Positions 45,401 through 56,640 of a stretch of DNA of 64,000 bases are shown here, piece after piece. Source of the DNA: Adiantum capillus-veneris. Lineage: Eukaryota; Streptophyta; Polypodiopsida; Polypodiales; Pteridaceae. How positions within the stretch are numbered: the first letter of the stretch is position 1; every line of letters begins with the position of its first letter. The DNA lies in the NCBI GenBank assembly GCA_014529385.2, contig CM043969.1, forward strand, positions 31,784,446-31,848,445. Reading direction: 5' to 3'. The position numbers and the translations under genes were made by a program. A model generated the notes under the pieces. The model saw only the letters and a program-made list of their open reading frames with translations, ran no database searches and was not told the origin of the DNA.

Positions 45401-46108
45401 GAGAGCAAGTCCATTGAATTACTTTATTTTCTCACATTCAAGATTTAACATTGAAAAGAAACAAGGATTTCAAGAGAAAACCCACCATCACTTAAAGCCA
45501 TCATTACGTTATCTCCATAGGTACGACAAAAACAATCCTAGAACAAGCCACAAAAGGACACCGATGGCTTGAGTGGTTATTCTAAAACTGAAGCTCATGC
45601 TCACATTCTTGGGACATTGAAAATAGTAACTTTATGAAAATTTCCACTTGTTGTAAACAATAGCTTGTGGGTCTCCCCATTAGGAAAATGGAGCCCCCCC
45701 ACCCACTGAAAACAAAATTGTCCTGCTTGTCATCGAATGGCTAGCTCCACACAAACTAATTTCTAGATTAAGACCTTCCACTACAAGCAAGTTTTCCATC
45801 TCAATGGAGAACGTCTATTCTCTCCACTTTCAATTGTTTACATGGAATCTCAGCAGATCCCTTCAAGAGCTTGCATCTCTTATAAAAGTCAAAGGGAATT
45901 TCCCATGCAAATGCGGCTATTTTAACTCAAGACCTCACAATGAGACTTTAATCGTTGCCCTGAGCTAGTTCATCGTCACGGGCTATGTGCTCAGTGCACA
46001 ACACGCTGCATATACAAAAATGCCTTGCCGTTCTAGGCTCGTGCACGATAGATGATGGTTCCTTGCTTTGTCTCCAGCTCGAGTTGCATGCCTCAATCCA
46101 TGGCTTGA

Positions 46109-46177
<69 letters not shown>

Positions 46178-47480
46178 GTGAGTTTGATTTGAACGCAACC
46201 CCTTCATTTTTCCTTTCAAATCAACTTTTCTATTTTTTTTCTCAATCCCCAGGTTAGCATCTATTGTGATTCGATCTAATTCAAACGTTTGCACTACCTT
46301 TTTGCTTAAAGTTGCCCTTTTAGGGCCATGCATGTACCCGTGCATCATGCACATGGCCATCTTTGGCCATAACCTCACAAATTTACCAGTGAAACTTATC
46401 TACGCATGATCCTATGTTAATTCCCTATGTGTGGACATGCATGCTCATCGGCATATTATACAATACACAGTTTGTGGGAAAAGGGGTAAGGGGGTTTAAA
46501 TACATGCTTGAGATAGCAAAGAAGAAGATTTAAGCTCGCTAAATATGGAAAGAGAACACTTAATTTAGCTCACTCAAAATCCCTTGTTCTAGGGTTCGTA
46601 GAAACCTCTCATCCTCCTAGCTAGAGGGATGTTAGATATCCACATCTCACGGGTAAATATGATAATTTTTATAATGAGAAGAGTCTTCTCCTCGAATAGC
46701 ATCAAAAGGTCCTTTCACCTAACTAGATGTTCTCTGCTATCCTATTTCTGAGCTTTCTTTGTTTAGTCTCAAGAATGTAATTAGGTTATAGTTTGAGAAC
46801 TCCTTGAGTCAAGATAGCTAACTGTTTGGCATCAAGGATGTGGTCTCAATAAGGAATATAGAGTTATAGAAGAATGATGTAAAATACATTATGAGAGTAG
46901 TAATTTAATTGGATGTAGTCCTGAGTAATGCATATACATATAAAAAATTTGGGAGTTCTAGATGATGGTGTAGATATGATGGGCACACTTGGCCACTGCT
47001 CCAGCTAGCCTACATGACACACACACACACACTATGCTTGCTACTTGCATGTTGGCTTTGCTCAAAATTTTGCAACTATTCAATATGGGATAGCCGCATC
47101 CACTCACTATGGCTCATGGCTTGTGGTTGCATCCTCCCTAATTCCAACCACCCAAACGTATAGCGTACATGTATTCCCTTATTGAAGAGCACACCAATGC
47201 AAAAGTTGTGTGGTGCGAGTGCGAGTGTGTGTGTGTGGTGAGTATAGAGTGATAGACTATGTGTGGACGGAGTACTCACTACTAAATGAGTGAGATCCCT
47301 TATTCTTTTATGTAGAAAGAATAACGTCAATGGTCAGTAAGTCAATGGGTGGTCTGACACCAAACATTTGACCTTGAGGCAAGGCATATGCCATCTTTAG
47401 CCCATCCTACTCCCACCACTTAAAGGTGAATGTACCGATAAGAGAGTCCAATTATCTAAACTACTAGCATGTATAAATAA
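45250..47480. other. No supported gene; microsatellites
   Basis: A compound (GT)n(GA)n tract is at about 45297-45396 and a (GA)n tract at 46112-46173, with a short (CA)n near 47019. The remaining sequence has no coding motif that I recognise on either strand. Confidence 0.6.
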
Positions 47481-47482
47481 TC

Positions 47483-48836
47483 TCCTTGTGCTTTCGATGA
47501 GAAAACTGACACTGATTTGGTTAAACGAGGCTTTTGTAATAGTCCAACAGAGAGCACTTTGTATGTCAAGCGTGAGAGTGATGTATTTCTCATCTTGTTC
47601 TATATATAATTGTTTGTTGATTACTGGTCCAAATGAGACACACATTGCTGAATTCAAGGCTGATTTGAATGCTACCCTCAAGATGAAAGACTTGATGAGT
47701 CTTTTGCATCATGACCTAGACATATAATTTAAGCAATGTTATGGGGGTATTGCCTTGTGCCAAGCAAGCTTTACATATAGACATTACTATGTAAGTTTTC
47801 CCTTGAGGATTGTAACCTATTGCTACTCTTATCGAAACAGGTTTGAAATTAGTCTTGATAATGCTGGTGATCTTGCCAATTTTACTCTTTATCAGACTGT
47901 TGTTGGATGCCTTATTTATGTATGCAATATAAGGCCAAATATTCAATTTATAATCTCACAGGTTAGCAAATTTATGCATAGCCCAGGATCTAAGCATTGG
48001 TAGGTTGTTAAGAGGATCTTTCGCTACTTGAGTGGCACTTTACATCTTGGGTTGTTTTAGCCCTAGGGGGGATCATTGCTGCCAAATTTGCATATTTTTT
48101 TGGACTCAAATCGGGATGGTTGACACGAGAGTGTCCACAAGTGGTTTTTGTTTCATGCTTGGAAGTTCATGCATATCATGGTTGAGGAAGAAGAAATCTT
48201 CTGTTGACCACTTCCAATTGTGAAGCTGAGTACAAGGCAATCTTCACAGCTACAATTGAGTGTGTATGGCTTAGACGCCTTATGGCTTATTTGAGTGTAG
48301 GATAGGACACTGCCAACATAATCTGCACTATCAGTCAAAGCGCATTGGTAGTTGCAAGGAACCCAATTTTCCATGCTCGCACATAGCACATTGAGGGGTA
48401 TTATCACTATGTTAGAAAGAGACTCTCAGCAAGAAGGATTAGCTTGACTTATGTGCCAACATAGGAAAACCTTGCAGATTTGTTCACAAAGGCATTGTCT
48501 CGTGAGAAGCTTGAAGCTTTTCGCAAAGTTGTGGGCTTGCTTCCCTTTGTGTATTGACCATGTCCTTAGGGCATGGCAATTCTTTATACACTATGTGCCA
48601 ACTCTCGTTCGCATCACTCCCAGGGAGGATTTGTTATGATATATGTGGTAGTGATGTGTGTGAACATACTTAGATTGCTGATGTATTTTTTCCCTCGTGC
48701 ATTGTATATACGCCCATCATTGTAGGGCTAACATATCTTTCTAGTGTGCACTAAGCAATATACTCTCTCTTGTGTGCCTTGCGCTTTTTCATCTTCTCCA
48801 AACTATGTGTTTTTCCTTGCAATCCTAATTCCAACC
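47483..48836 (+). mobile_element. Copia fragment of the same family, 5'-truncated
   Basis: It begins inside reverse transcriptase (sequence equivalent to copia-1 about 43436: GAGAAAACTGACACT...). It continues through RNase H (CEAEYKAI-like, frames broken) to a 3' LTR at about 48632-48836 (TGTTATGATATATGTGG... to CCTAATTCCAA). It is much more diverged than the other two copies, with a stop or frame change every 50-100 bases. The 5' LTR and gag through integrase are absent. Confidence 0.85.
48632..48836 (+). repeat. 3' LTR of the copia fragment, diverged
   Basis: It aligns by eye with the 227-bp LTRs over its length, including GTAGTGATGTGTGTGAACA and GCATTGTATATACGCCCATC. The segment with CGGGGCA is deleted. 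Confidence 0.8.
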
Positions 48837-48839
48837 CTA

Positions 48840-49132
48840 ATCCAACGCAATCGTCCAATGAATCTTGCAAGCATGAACTTGTTGGAAGTGATGTTCACAA
48901 TGCAAAAATAAACCTCATCAACCATATTGTTAAGGTTAAGGGTAAGAAGACACGCACCAATACTGTGAGCCTGCTTAAGCAAATAAAGAAGAAAAAATAA
49001 GTTTTTTTCCTGTTAGAGTTTGGTGCCTTGGTTTGCCACTTACGATATCTACATGTATGGTTGGGATGTTGTTGATAGATGTCGTGGCTTGATCGGAGCA
49101 TGGCTTGCGTTGTCACTTTTTGGTTTTTTGTA

Positions 49133-49166
<34 letters not shown>

Positions 49167-49583
49167 TTGTGAGTTTTTTATAAAAAAAAAACTTCAACGA
49201 AACATGGTTATGACCTAGCTACCGCATCGCTTGTTGATAATGCTTTCGCTTTTTGCTTTATGTGATTGGCGACATATTAGGTGCTCACACTTGTTGATTG
49301 ATGTCGTCATGGGCCTTTTGTGTATTTGTCGGTCCATGTGCAATGCTTGCAAACATGTCGCACTCAAAACTAGCAGGGATAAGCAGCGATCATTAGTACA
49401 CATGCAAGCACCCTACTATCTCCTTTAACTTTGAACGTATTAGGCTATATTTCAGCAAGTGATTAATGCAACGTGAATCTTTGAACTGATTCGCTGAACC
49501 TTTTTCTCTCAAACCTTCCTTTCCTCTATTGATTTATTATACATTCATCAATTTGTTCATGTGAGCATGCATATTCCCTCACT

Positions 49584-49614
<31 letters not shown>

Positions 49615-50320
49615 GACGTCAAGCCAAAACCGAGAAGCAATTCGAACTCGTGCGTATCAACTTTCGATTAGACAACTATTGCCGTAACCCACTGGCGCAG
49701 TTGTCGCGGTTGCAAAGAGACCTTCTCTGTACATTTAAAAATAAGGGCCTGCCTCTCCTGCACGCTCAACTGCCACCTTCTTGGCCCGATCGCCCGTCCT
49801 CTTTCCGCGTGTGTCGGTTCACCACTTACTACTGTTGTAAACCAAGATGGCATCGATGCATGTGTGCTGGAGAGTCTGCCCCCCCTACTTCTCTCGCTCT
49901 GCAATCGCCCCCCCAACCACAACTCAGCTTTGCCCCGCCTCCTCTTTGCGTGCCTGCTCCCTCCTATGCGCGACCTTCTCTGTGATCCAATGCGAAAGGG
50001 ATATTCTCTTCTAATGAGAGATTTTATGATTTTACGCCAGCTGGTACCTCCTACTGAGTGTCTTCTTTTTCCCCACTTATCCCTATTTAGCCCTGGTGTG
50101 ACGAGATTTTCAACAGTTTGGACAAGGGAGGTCCAAAGCAAGCAAACTAAAGGGATACAGCTGGCAGCGTTGGCTGCGTGGAGGAGGAAGGCAAATGGGA
50201 TGACGTGTCAGGTGAGAGACGGGATGACGTGCGAGCAAAGTCGTCAAGGGGACCAGGGGCCCCTTGGGGGTGTGCACTGGGCCTGGCCGGGCGGTGGCTC
50301 GTGGCCGGGGAGAAGGAGAT
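48840..50320. other. No supported gene; rising GC toward 50 kb
   Basis: It contains (CA)n at 49135-49164 and a C-run of about 30 at 49585-49614. From 49620 the DNA is GC-richer, with long open frames on both strands of no recognisable family. This looks like the upstream side of the GC-rich gene island. Confidence 0.5.
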
Positions 50321-50328
50321 GCGCGTGG

Positions 50329-50336
50329 TTATATAA
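50329..50336 (+). promoter_or_regulatory. TATA box of the S-protein-homologue gene
   Basis: TTATATAA lies about 113-120 bases before the ATG. Transcription would start near 50360-50370, placing the (GA)n tract at 50390-50426 in the 5' untranslated region. Confidence 0.65.
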
Positions 50337-50380
50337 GAGAGAAGGAGGGGAAGAGACAAAGACAGAGCGAGGGAAACACG

Positions 50381-50389
<9 letters not shown>

Positions 50390-50426
<37 letters not shown>
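50390..50426. repeat. (CA)n(GA)n tract in the presumed 5' UTR
   Basis: ACACACACAC is followed by about 16 GA units, 23 bases before the ATG. Confidence 0.9.
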
Positions 50427-50431
<5 letters not shown>

Positions 50432-50448
50432 AGAGCATAGTCCAATCG

Positions 50449-50853
50449 ATGGCGACGGTGCAGGGCGTGGCGATGGCGATGGCGGCCATGATGATGATAG
50501 CGGGGGCGCAAGCAGCAGGAGAGAGTGAGCCCGACGTTAAGATCACCAACAGATTCCCGGGGTGCCAGCCACGCGTTCAGTGCGAACCCTACGAGGACGA
50601 CGTGCTTTTCCGTCTGCAGGAGGTCTACCACTTTACCTTCGACATCAACCCCAGCGACTCCTCCATCAGCTGCACCGCTCAGTGCACCGGCGACAACGCC
50701 AACACTACCACCCTCGTGACCTTCGTCGCCGCCACCCGCGGCACAGCCACCAAGTACTTCCAGTGGCGCATCCTCCCCGACGGTGGCTATGTCCGCTGGC
50801 TGGACGCCAGCCAGAAGGTCATCCAGAAGTACACCAAGCTCTGGAGTTTCTAA
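50449..50853 (+). CDS. Secreted S-protein-homologue (SPH / plant self-incompatibility S1-like) protein, 134 aa
   Basis: The start is the ATG at 50449, chosen because it follows the (GA)n leader and opens with a signal peptide. Residues 2-22 are hydrophobic (Ala/Met/Ile) and end in AQA-A, a likely cleavage after residue 22 or 23. The mature part reads VKITNRF (30-36), VQCEPYEDD (43-51), VYHFTFDIN (59-67) and KYFQWRILPDGGYVRW (102-117). This follows the SPH pattern 'V.I.N.l', 'l.v.C.s.ddDl', 'y.f.f..n', 'F.W.i..DG.Y'. Four Cys are at 39, 45, 75 and 79, and an N-glycosylation site is at Asn85. Family members are small secreted signalling or recognition proteins; the specific role here is unknown. 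The usual length is 110-150. Codon third positions are strongly GC-rich, unlike all neighbours, and there are no stops. It is intronless here. Confidence 0.75.
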   Translation: MATVQGVAMAMAAMMMIAGAQAAGESEPDVKITNRFPGCQPRVQCEPYEDDVLFRLQEVYHFTFDINPSDSSISCTAQCTGDNANTTTLVTFVAATRGTATKYFQWRILPDGGYVRWLDASQKVIQKYTKLWSF

Positions 50854-51040
50854 AGAAAACAACACACACGTTGCAACAGTATCGTTGCCCCCGTAGCGGC
50901 AAACCCCAATGCCCATTGTCTGTACGATGTAAACTTCAATAAGATGAGTAAGATTACTGTACATCAACACTCAATAAGATCAATAAGAGACACAATTTGT
51001 GCTTCATTTTGTATAATAAGACACACCATTTGTGCTTCAT
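50854..51040 (+). terminator. 3' UTR with AATAAG-type polyadenylation signals
   Basis: AATAAG-type hexamers occur at about 50937, 50970, 50978 and 51016. No canonical AATAAA is present, which is common in plants. Confidence 0.4.
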
Positions 51041-52107
51041 TTTGTATAAACACCCACCCCCCCCCTCTCCCCGAGTTTAGTTTCAGTAGATCGATGGTTT
51101 AGATCCATCTTTCACTTGGGACCATTGATCCCATGGTTGGGGCCCGTGGCACTTAAAGGGGAGTCCCTCTCTCTCTCTCTCTCTCTCTTGGTAAATAGGT
51201 TATCCCAATTCCCTCATGAATTATGGCTCTCGTTCAAGTATCATAGCATAGATCTTTAACATCCCTTGGGATAAAAGTTCCTCTCTCTCTCTCTCTCTTT
51301 CCCCCCCCCCTCTTCCCTTTTTGTGTCACATACGTGGTTGAGTGTGTAGGTGAGTAGATGAGCGGGTGTAAATATGCATACATTCAATTGTGCTATATAT
51401 GATATGTCCATGCGCCATACTATGATGATGAGAAGCTCACAAGATTGTCATGGTCACCTATCGAATAAGATGAGCAGGCTTATCATATGGCACGAACAAA
51501 CACAAGAAATGTGCCATAAGGATGATGCAACCTTCAAATGTGCCAAGCAAATCCCTTCGAGGATCAAATCTATTGTTACAGGAGAAAAATGGCTTGAAAA
51601 CATATCCCAGATGCCTCCAAAAGTGTGAGCAAATGCTAGCCGAAAGGGATGTGGGCTATTTTTGGGCCCATCTTGGGTGCCTTCGTGACCCATAATTTTC
51701 CATGTATACACATCTTAGAAGAGAATGGTGGAGCCTTACCATGATGAAACTAACGGGTAAACAATAAAAATAGAAGTCTGAAACTGCTTGAGCTCCCAAA
51801 AAGACGCCTTTACCGAGACTATTTTTGGAATATCTCACACTAAAACAACCCACTCTCGACAGCAGAATCGGCAAGGTAGGTCTACAACTTCCATGTGTAC
51901 ACGCCTTTTTGAATAGAAGATCATAAGTGGGAGAGAAATGCAAACTAGTGCTGCATAGAAGATTTATGTAACCTACAAACCATTTTTTGTTGGGCAACGT
52001 TGCTCCCTCTTACAAGGCTCCATCTCCTCTACTCTCTCCTCTTTTCAAGCTTCCATAGCCGCAAAGCACTATTATACATTGCTATGCAAAGCTATGTATC
52101 AAGTCAG
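51041..52107. other. No supported gene
   Basis: Contains C-runs (51055-51065, 51302-51310) and short (TC)n tracts at 51170-51190 and 51280-51299. No coding motif was recognised. Confidence 0.5.
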
Positions 52108-52449
52108 TGTTGGGATGCGGGCTTTTGATGCATCTCTTGTGTGAACAACCTCTTCCATCTAGAAAAATCATGTGTCAATAACCCATGTGAAGAACCTCTT
52201 ACAATCCTTGTATAAAACACAACCACTTGTATTTGTGCATAGGTGGCCACATCTTATACCCATGTGTCAAAAAGATGTCTCTTTGTATATGCCTATATAG
52301 AGGCATATTATGCTCAATAAAAGTAAGTCTTTCCTTATTGCATCTGTACACTTGTATTGTGTGTGTCCCATATCAAGCCCTAAGCCAACTCTTTTCTAAT
52401 CATGCTTATGCCATGAATGACACACCAACTTATCCACCATAACCCAACA
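52108..52449 (+). repeat. LTR (first) of the second copia family
   Basis: TGTTGGGATGCGG to ATAACCCAACA. Contains GCCTATATAGAGGC (TATA-like) and CTCAATAAAAGTAAG, an AATAAA polyadenylation-like site. Confidence 0.8.
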
Positions 52450-52935
52450 ACTTGTATCAAAGCGGTTAGCTAGACTATTGTCTTCTAATCTAATTAAATC
52501 TTAGGTATTTCCGATTTTCCTATGCTAGATTGCATTCGTGCCTTCTCTAATTATCCATTACAATTGCTAAGTCAATACCCCCTTTTTGCATTGCATATTA
52601 ATCATGGTGTTAATCGCATTGTTAATTTTTCCTCTTTTGAAGTCCTTTAGTAAAGGGATATGTACGATTCATGCCACTACCCATACTAATTGTTACAAAG
52701 AGAATTTAACAATTGTTCATATTTGCATCGTGATAAACGCATCATTAGTATCTATAATTAGGTCAATTTTATGCATTTTGTGTGCATATTTGTTTTTGGT
52801 CTACTTCAAATTTGAGAGCTCACTTTGACTGCTTAAGTATGCACGCTCATAGTGCATAATTTTGAGCCCTCAAGCTTTTGAATTATCAAAGGTTAAGTCG
52901 CTTAATTGGGATTCCACGTGTGTGTATGTGTGTAT

Positions 52936-52952
52936 GAGAGAGAGAGAGAACG

Positions 52953-52991
<39 letters not shown>
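52936..52991. repeat. (GA)n and (GT)n microsatellites
   Basis: GAGAGAGAGAGA at 52936 and a pure (GT)n run at about 52957-52991. Confidence 0.95.
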
Positions 52992-52992
<1 letters not shown>

Positions 52993-53254
52993 TGTGTTAC
53001 TATTAGTGGCAGCCACCCTTGCATAAAAAACATCAATTCTTAGTTTGCAAAGGGAAATTTGGGGCGGGGTACCTCTTCAAAAGCTGCATTGGTAGGTCCC
53101 GCCATATGCTGTCTTCATCTGCAATCAACGGCACAAAAGGTCACCCATTGCTTCCGTGGTGTCTGCTCTCTACCACGTGCAACACAAGGCTTGCTTGCAA
53201 CTACCATGGCATCACCCTGCCATTGCTAATAAAAGCCACGCTGCCTAGTGCCAC

Positions 53255-53697
53255 CATTAGGCAAAATTTGGACTCACAAAGGGGCCCTTTAAGAAGTTTG
53301 ACTTTACCTCTCTCTACCAAAACGGGCGCATGGATAAATGTTTGCAAACAAACTCCAAAGTTGGCGGAGGTTTGACAGTTAGAATGTCCTCTTCAAGCTC
53401 TATCTACTGATATATAGCACGCCATGAGATTCCTCATATTTTAGAAGATTCTTTTTTTAATTTACCTCTCTCTGTCGGAATCTAAGTGAATAAAAAAAAA
53501 GAATCTTCTAAAGTATGAGGAATCTCATGGCGTGCTATATATCACTAGATAGAGCTTGAAGAGGACATTCTAATTGTCAAATCTCCGCCAACTTTGGAGT
53601 TTGTTTGCAAAAATTTATCCATGCGCCCGTTTTGGTAGAGAGAGGTAAAGTCAAACTCCTTAAAGGGCCCCTTTGTGAGTCCCAATTTTGCCTAATG
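53255..53697. mobile_element. MITE (CATTAGG family), 443 bp, nearly full-length hairpin
   Basis: The left arm (53255 to about 53461) and right arm (about 53492-53697) are reverse complements with few mismatches, around a loop of about 30 bases. The termini are CATTAGGCAAAATTTGG and CCAATTTTGCCTAATG. It lies inside the second copia family's internal region. No target duplication was seen. It encodes nothing. Confidence 0.9.
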
Positions 53698-54390
53698 TCA
53701 TCATCGCCCCACCTGCTTGCCTCAGCATATTGATGAAAACATGCAACTCGCCTCCTGACAACTTGTCAATTTCTTGAGGCCCATTACTTTGTAAATTGTA
53801 TGTTGCACTAGGCCCCGTCTAATGTGTTGTTCAACTCCGCAACTGCAGCCGCTGTGAGCCTCGTCATACAAGCCTCATCCTGTCGTTACCCAGTCAGCCC
53901 CGCTCTCTGCTCGTAGCCACTCATGACTTACACCAACCCTCTACACACACCTGGAAGCACTAGCTTGGTAGTTCTATACCTGCATCGCCTTCATACCTGA
54001 CACCTTGTTGGCCAGCCCACCTTGTTCCCCATTGTTGCACGCCTTGCGATACTCGAGATCCTCGGGCCTCAGCACCTCCATATTGTTAACAGGAAATCCA
54101 TTGGCATGCTGAGCACCTGCGTGCTTGTCAGTCCCACACTTTTCCCTTTCTGCCAGAAAGCATATGCGACAGCCTGTTAAGCTCACCATCGAAGCTCGCT
54201 TCAGTCAAAGGCTATCAATGTTAAATATCTTTTGTGATTTCTTAAGAAGCTCATCACACCATGATCTCGAATCACACACTCAAGAAGCCCTTCACACAGA
54301 GGTGGCATCTAGCCTCTTGTTTTGAGACACGCTTTGTTAAATATACCTCTCCACAGAGCCTCAAAAAGTTTCGACTGGCCTTCCTCTCAA

Positions 54391-54632
54391 GGGGTTCACT
54401 ATGTGTAAAACTACCAATCACGTGCGTTCAAGACATGTTTGTAAAACCCCTTATCTGTGAATTTTGTTAAGAATATAATGTACCCTTTTCTTTTAAAATG
54501 TGTAAGTTCTTTTCAAATTTGAAAAAATAATGTCCTTCTGTATATATATTTCTGTAAGTTTTAAGAACTTTAAATACCCTTCTGTTGAATTCACGTGATA
54601 GGTTACATTTTTATTAGGTGACCTCCCCGGGG
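54391..54632. repeat. 242-bp dispersed repeat, copy 1
   Basis: From GGGGTTCACTATGTGTAAAA to GGTGACCTCCCCGGGG. It is nearly collinear with 57450-57691. Confidence 0.85.
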
Positions 54633-54878
54633 CCTTCCCCAGGCTATCATCTCAAAGTTTTTGAAACCCCAAAGTCTTCCAATATTGTAATTTTTTATTC
54701 CAAATCTTTTTACCTTGCAGTATACAGCAAGCTTTGTGAAGGGGTGCTCCATATCATTGGATAGTGACTTCACGAATCACTTTGTAACACCCTTTGAGGT
54801 TAAGAGATCACAAGGACTAGACACTGCCCAATCACACGGGTAAGACCTTCCTCTCACCGCACACGGGAGTACACCATC

Positions 54879-55720
54879 ATGGGAGAAAAGGAAATTGAAA
54901 AATTCAACAGCCATGGTTTTCACATGTGGCATGCAAAAACTAAGGGTTACTTAATGCGAAAGCAATTATGGTCTGTCGTTAAGCCACTATCTGAAGATAA
55001 TAGAGTAGAAACGCGACAAAGCTTAACGCAATTTGCAGCTAAAGATGAGCAAGATCTCAGCATCCCACTCACATCCCTTGAAATTTTTGCATTATATAGA
55101 TGATTGCACCATTGAACATGATGCATGGATAACCTTAGAGCAATATTTTGGCGTTATTGCCAAACATTCTAAAATTGCATTGAAGATGCAACTTTGGATT
55201 GCTTATGGAGCATGGAGAAGATGTGTCATCTCTCATCAACAAACTCAAAAGTATCTGCACACAGTTGACATATATAAAATGCCCAATAGAAAATGCAGAC
55301 CAAATTGTTGTGCTTCTCAAAGTTGTGCCTGATGTGCAGATTTCAGCCAACTCGCAATTGTGCTTAAAGAGAAAGATCCAATCCCTAAACTTGAAGATGT
55401 AATAAATTCTCTTTAAGAGCATGAGAGGAAAGAGGCAATCAAAAACCGACAAATGGTGCTTTTGTGGTCTCATCCAACCGCTACAATCAAAATCACAAAA
55501 AGAACTTAAAGTGCATCGACTGTGGCAGAAAAAATCATCTTTTAAAGTATTGCTATGAAGTTAACACATTTGTGGCAAGAATAACCATGCTACAAAGTAT
55601 TGCAAGTTCAAAGTTAAATCTTCGCATATAACCAATCACAAAGAGCATTTCAAAGATAAAGCAAAAGCAAAAATCAACCTCGCCACCATTGAAGATTTTG
55701 ATGACGAGAACGACAACAAT
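54879..55720 (+). pseudogene. Copia gag relic with two zinc knuckles
   Basis: ATG at 54879 opens KFNSHGFHMWHAKTKGYLM and LWSVVKPLSE, a typical copia gag start. After several frame changes, RYNQNHKKNLKCIDCGRKNHLLKYC shows a C-x2-C-x4-H-x4-C knuckle at about 55508-55550, and a second (CGKNNHATKYC-like in another frame) follows at about 55565-55600. Gag binds and packages element RNA. No protease or pol follows; the sequence passes to a purine-rich non-coding stretch and the LTR. Confidence 0.75.
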
Positions 55721-55779
55721 GTTGTCTTGGTATATATTGATACACTATGAACATTCTTTCAATTGTACATTACCCTCTA

Positions 55780-55947
55780 TTTGTGCCAGGGGAGGCTTGT
55801 GTGTGTGCCTACACCCTTTGTGTCTAGGGGAGATAGATTGGTGTTCATGGGGAGGCTTTGTGTTTTGGGTGCCTCATCCTAGTCTGTTTTGAGGGGAGGA
55901 TAATCTTGTGTGAGGGATATGCAACCAAAACCCACTTAGGGGAGGAT
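55780..55947 (+). promoter_or_regulatory. Cluster of polypurine-tract-like motifs before the second LTR
   Basis: AGGGGAGG-type motifs occur five times: about 55788 (CCAGGGGAGG), 55827 (CTAGGGGAGA), 55848 (ATGGGGAGG), 55892 (GAGGGGAGG) and 55937 (TTAGGGGAGGAT). The last directly abuts the LTR and is the expected plus-strand primer site. Confidence 0.65.
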
Positions 55948-56288
55948 TGTTGGGATGCGAGATTTTGTTGCATCTCTTGTGTGAACAACCTCTTCCACCT
56001 AGAAAATTCATGTGTCAATAACCCATGTGAAGAACCTCTTACAATCCTTGTATAAAGCACAACCACTTGTATTTGTGATATGCAGCCACATCTTATACCC
56101 ATGTGTCAAAAGGATGTCTCTTTGTATATGCCTATATAGAGGCACATTATGCTCAATAAAAGTAAGTCTTTCATTATTGCAACTATGCTCTATTGTACTG
56201 TGTATCCAATATCAAGCCCCAAGCTAACTCTTTTCTCATCATGCTTATGCCATGAATGGCACATCGACTTATCCACCATAACCTAACA
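55948..56288 (+). repeat. LTR (second) of the second copia family
   Basis: TGTTGGGATGCGAG to ATAACCTAACA, collinear with 52108-52449 apart from small differences. It is followed by AATGGTATCAAAGCGG, a better primer-binding match than that after the first LTR. Confidence 0.8.
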
Positions 56289-56640
56289 AATGGTATCAAA
56301 GCGGTTAGCTAGATTAGTGTCTTCTAATCTAATTAAACCTTAGGTATTTCCAATTTTCCTATGCTAGACTGCATTGGCACCTTCTCTAATTAGCCATTAC
56401 ATTTGCTAAGTCAATTTACCCCCTTTTTGCATTGCATATTAATCATCGCATTATTCACATCGTTAATTTTTCCTCTTGAAGTCCTTTGGTAATGGGATAT
56501 GTATAATTCATGACACTACCCATACTAATTGATTACGAAGAGAATTTAACGATTGTTCATATTTGCATCGTGATTAATTAATGCATCATTAGTATCTATA
56601 CTTAAGTCAATTTTATGCATTTTGTATGCTATTAGGAAAA

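Larger units (their letters stand above)
52108..56640 (+). mobile_element. Second copia family: LTR-internal-LTR-internal remnant
   Basis: Two direct LTRs (52108-52449, 342 bp; 55948-56288, 341 bp) both begin TGTTGGGATGCG. Both are followed by a primer-binding-like site (TGTATCAAAGCGG or TGGTATCAAAGCGG). The 3.5 kb between them holds a 5' untranslated region, a MITE, a gag relic and a purine tract, but no pol. After the second LTR the same 5' untranslated region starts again (56289-56640) and is then cut off. The gag and primer-site type point to copia. Confidence 0.75.

Noticed and set aside
49668-50141. 157-codon minus-strand frame upstream of the S-protein-homologue gene
   Set aside because: GC-rich DNA lacks chance stops; composition is basic/Ser-rich without family motifs, and an overlapping plus frame is equally open.
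49864-50448. N-terminal extension of the S-protein-homologue frame to 49864
   Set aside because: It would bury the signal peptide and run through the (GA)n leader and the TATA box.
50329-50970. 213-codon minus-strand frame opposite the S-protein-homologue gene
   Set aside because: It mirrors the GC3-rich coding strand; the plus-strand reading has a signal peptide, TATA box and family pattern.
52108-52449. A solo LTR at 52108-52449
   Set aside because: It is followed by its primer site and 5' region and paired with a second LTR.
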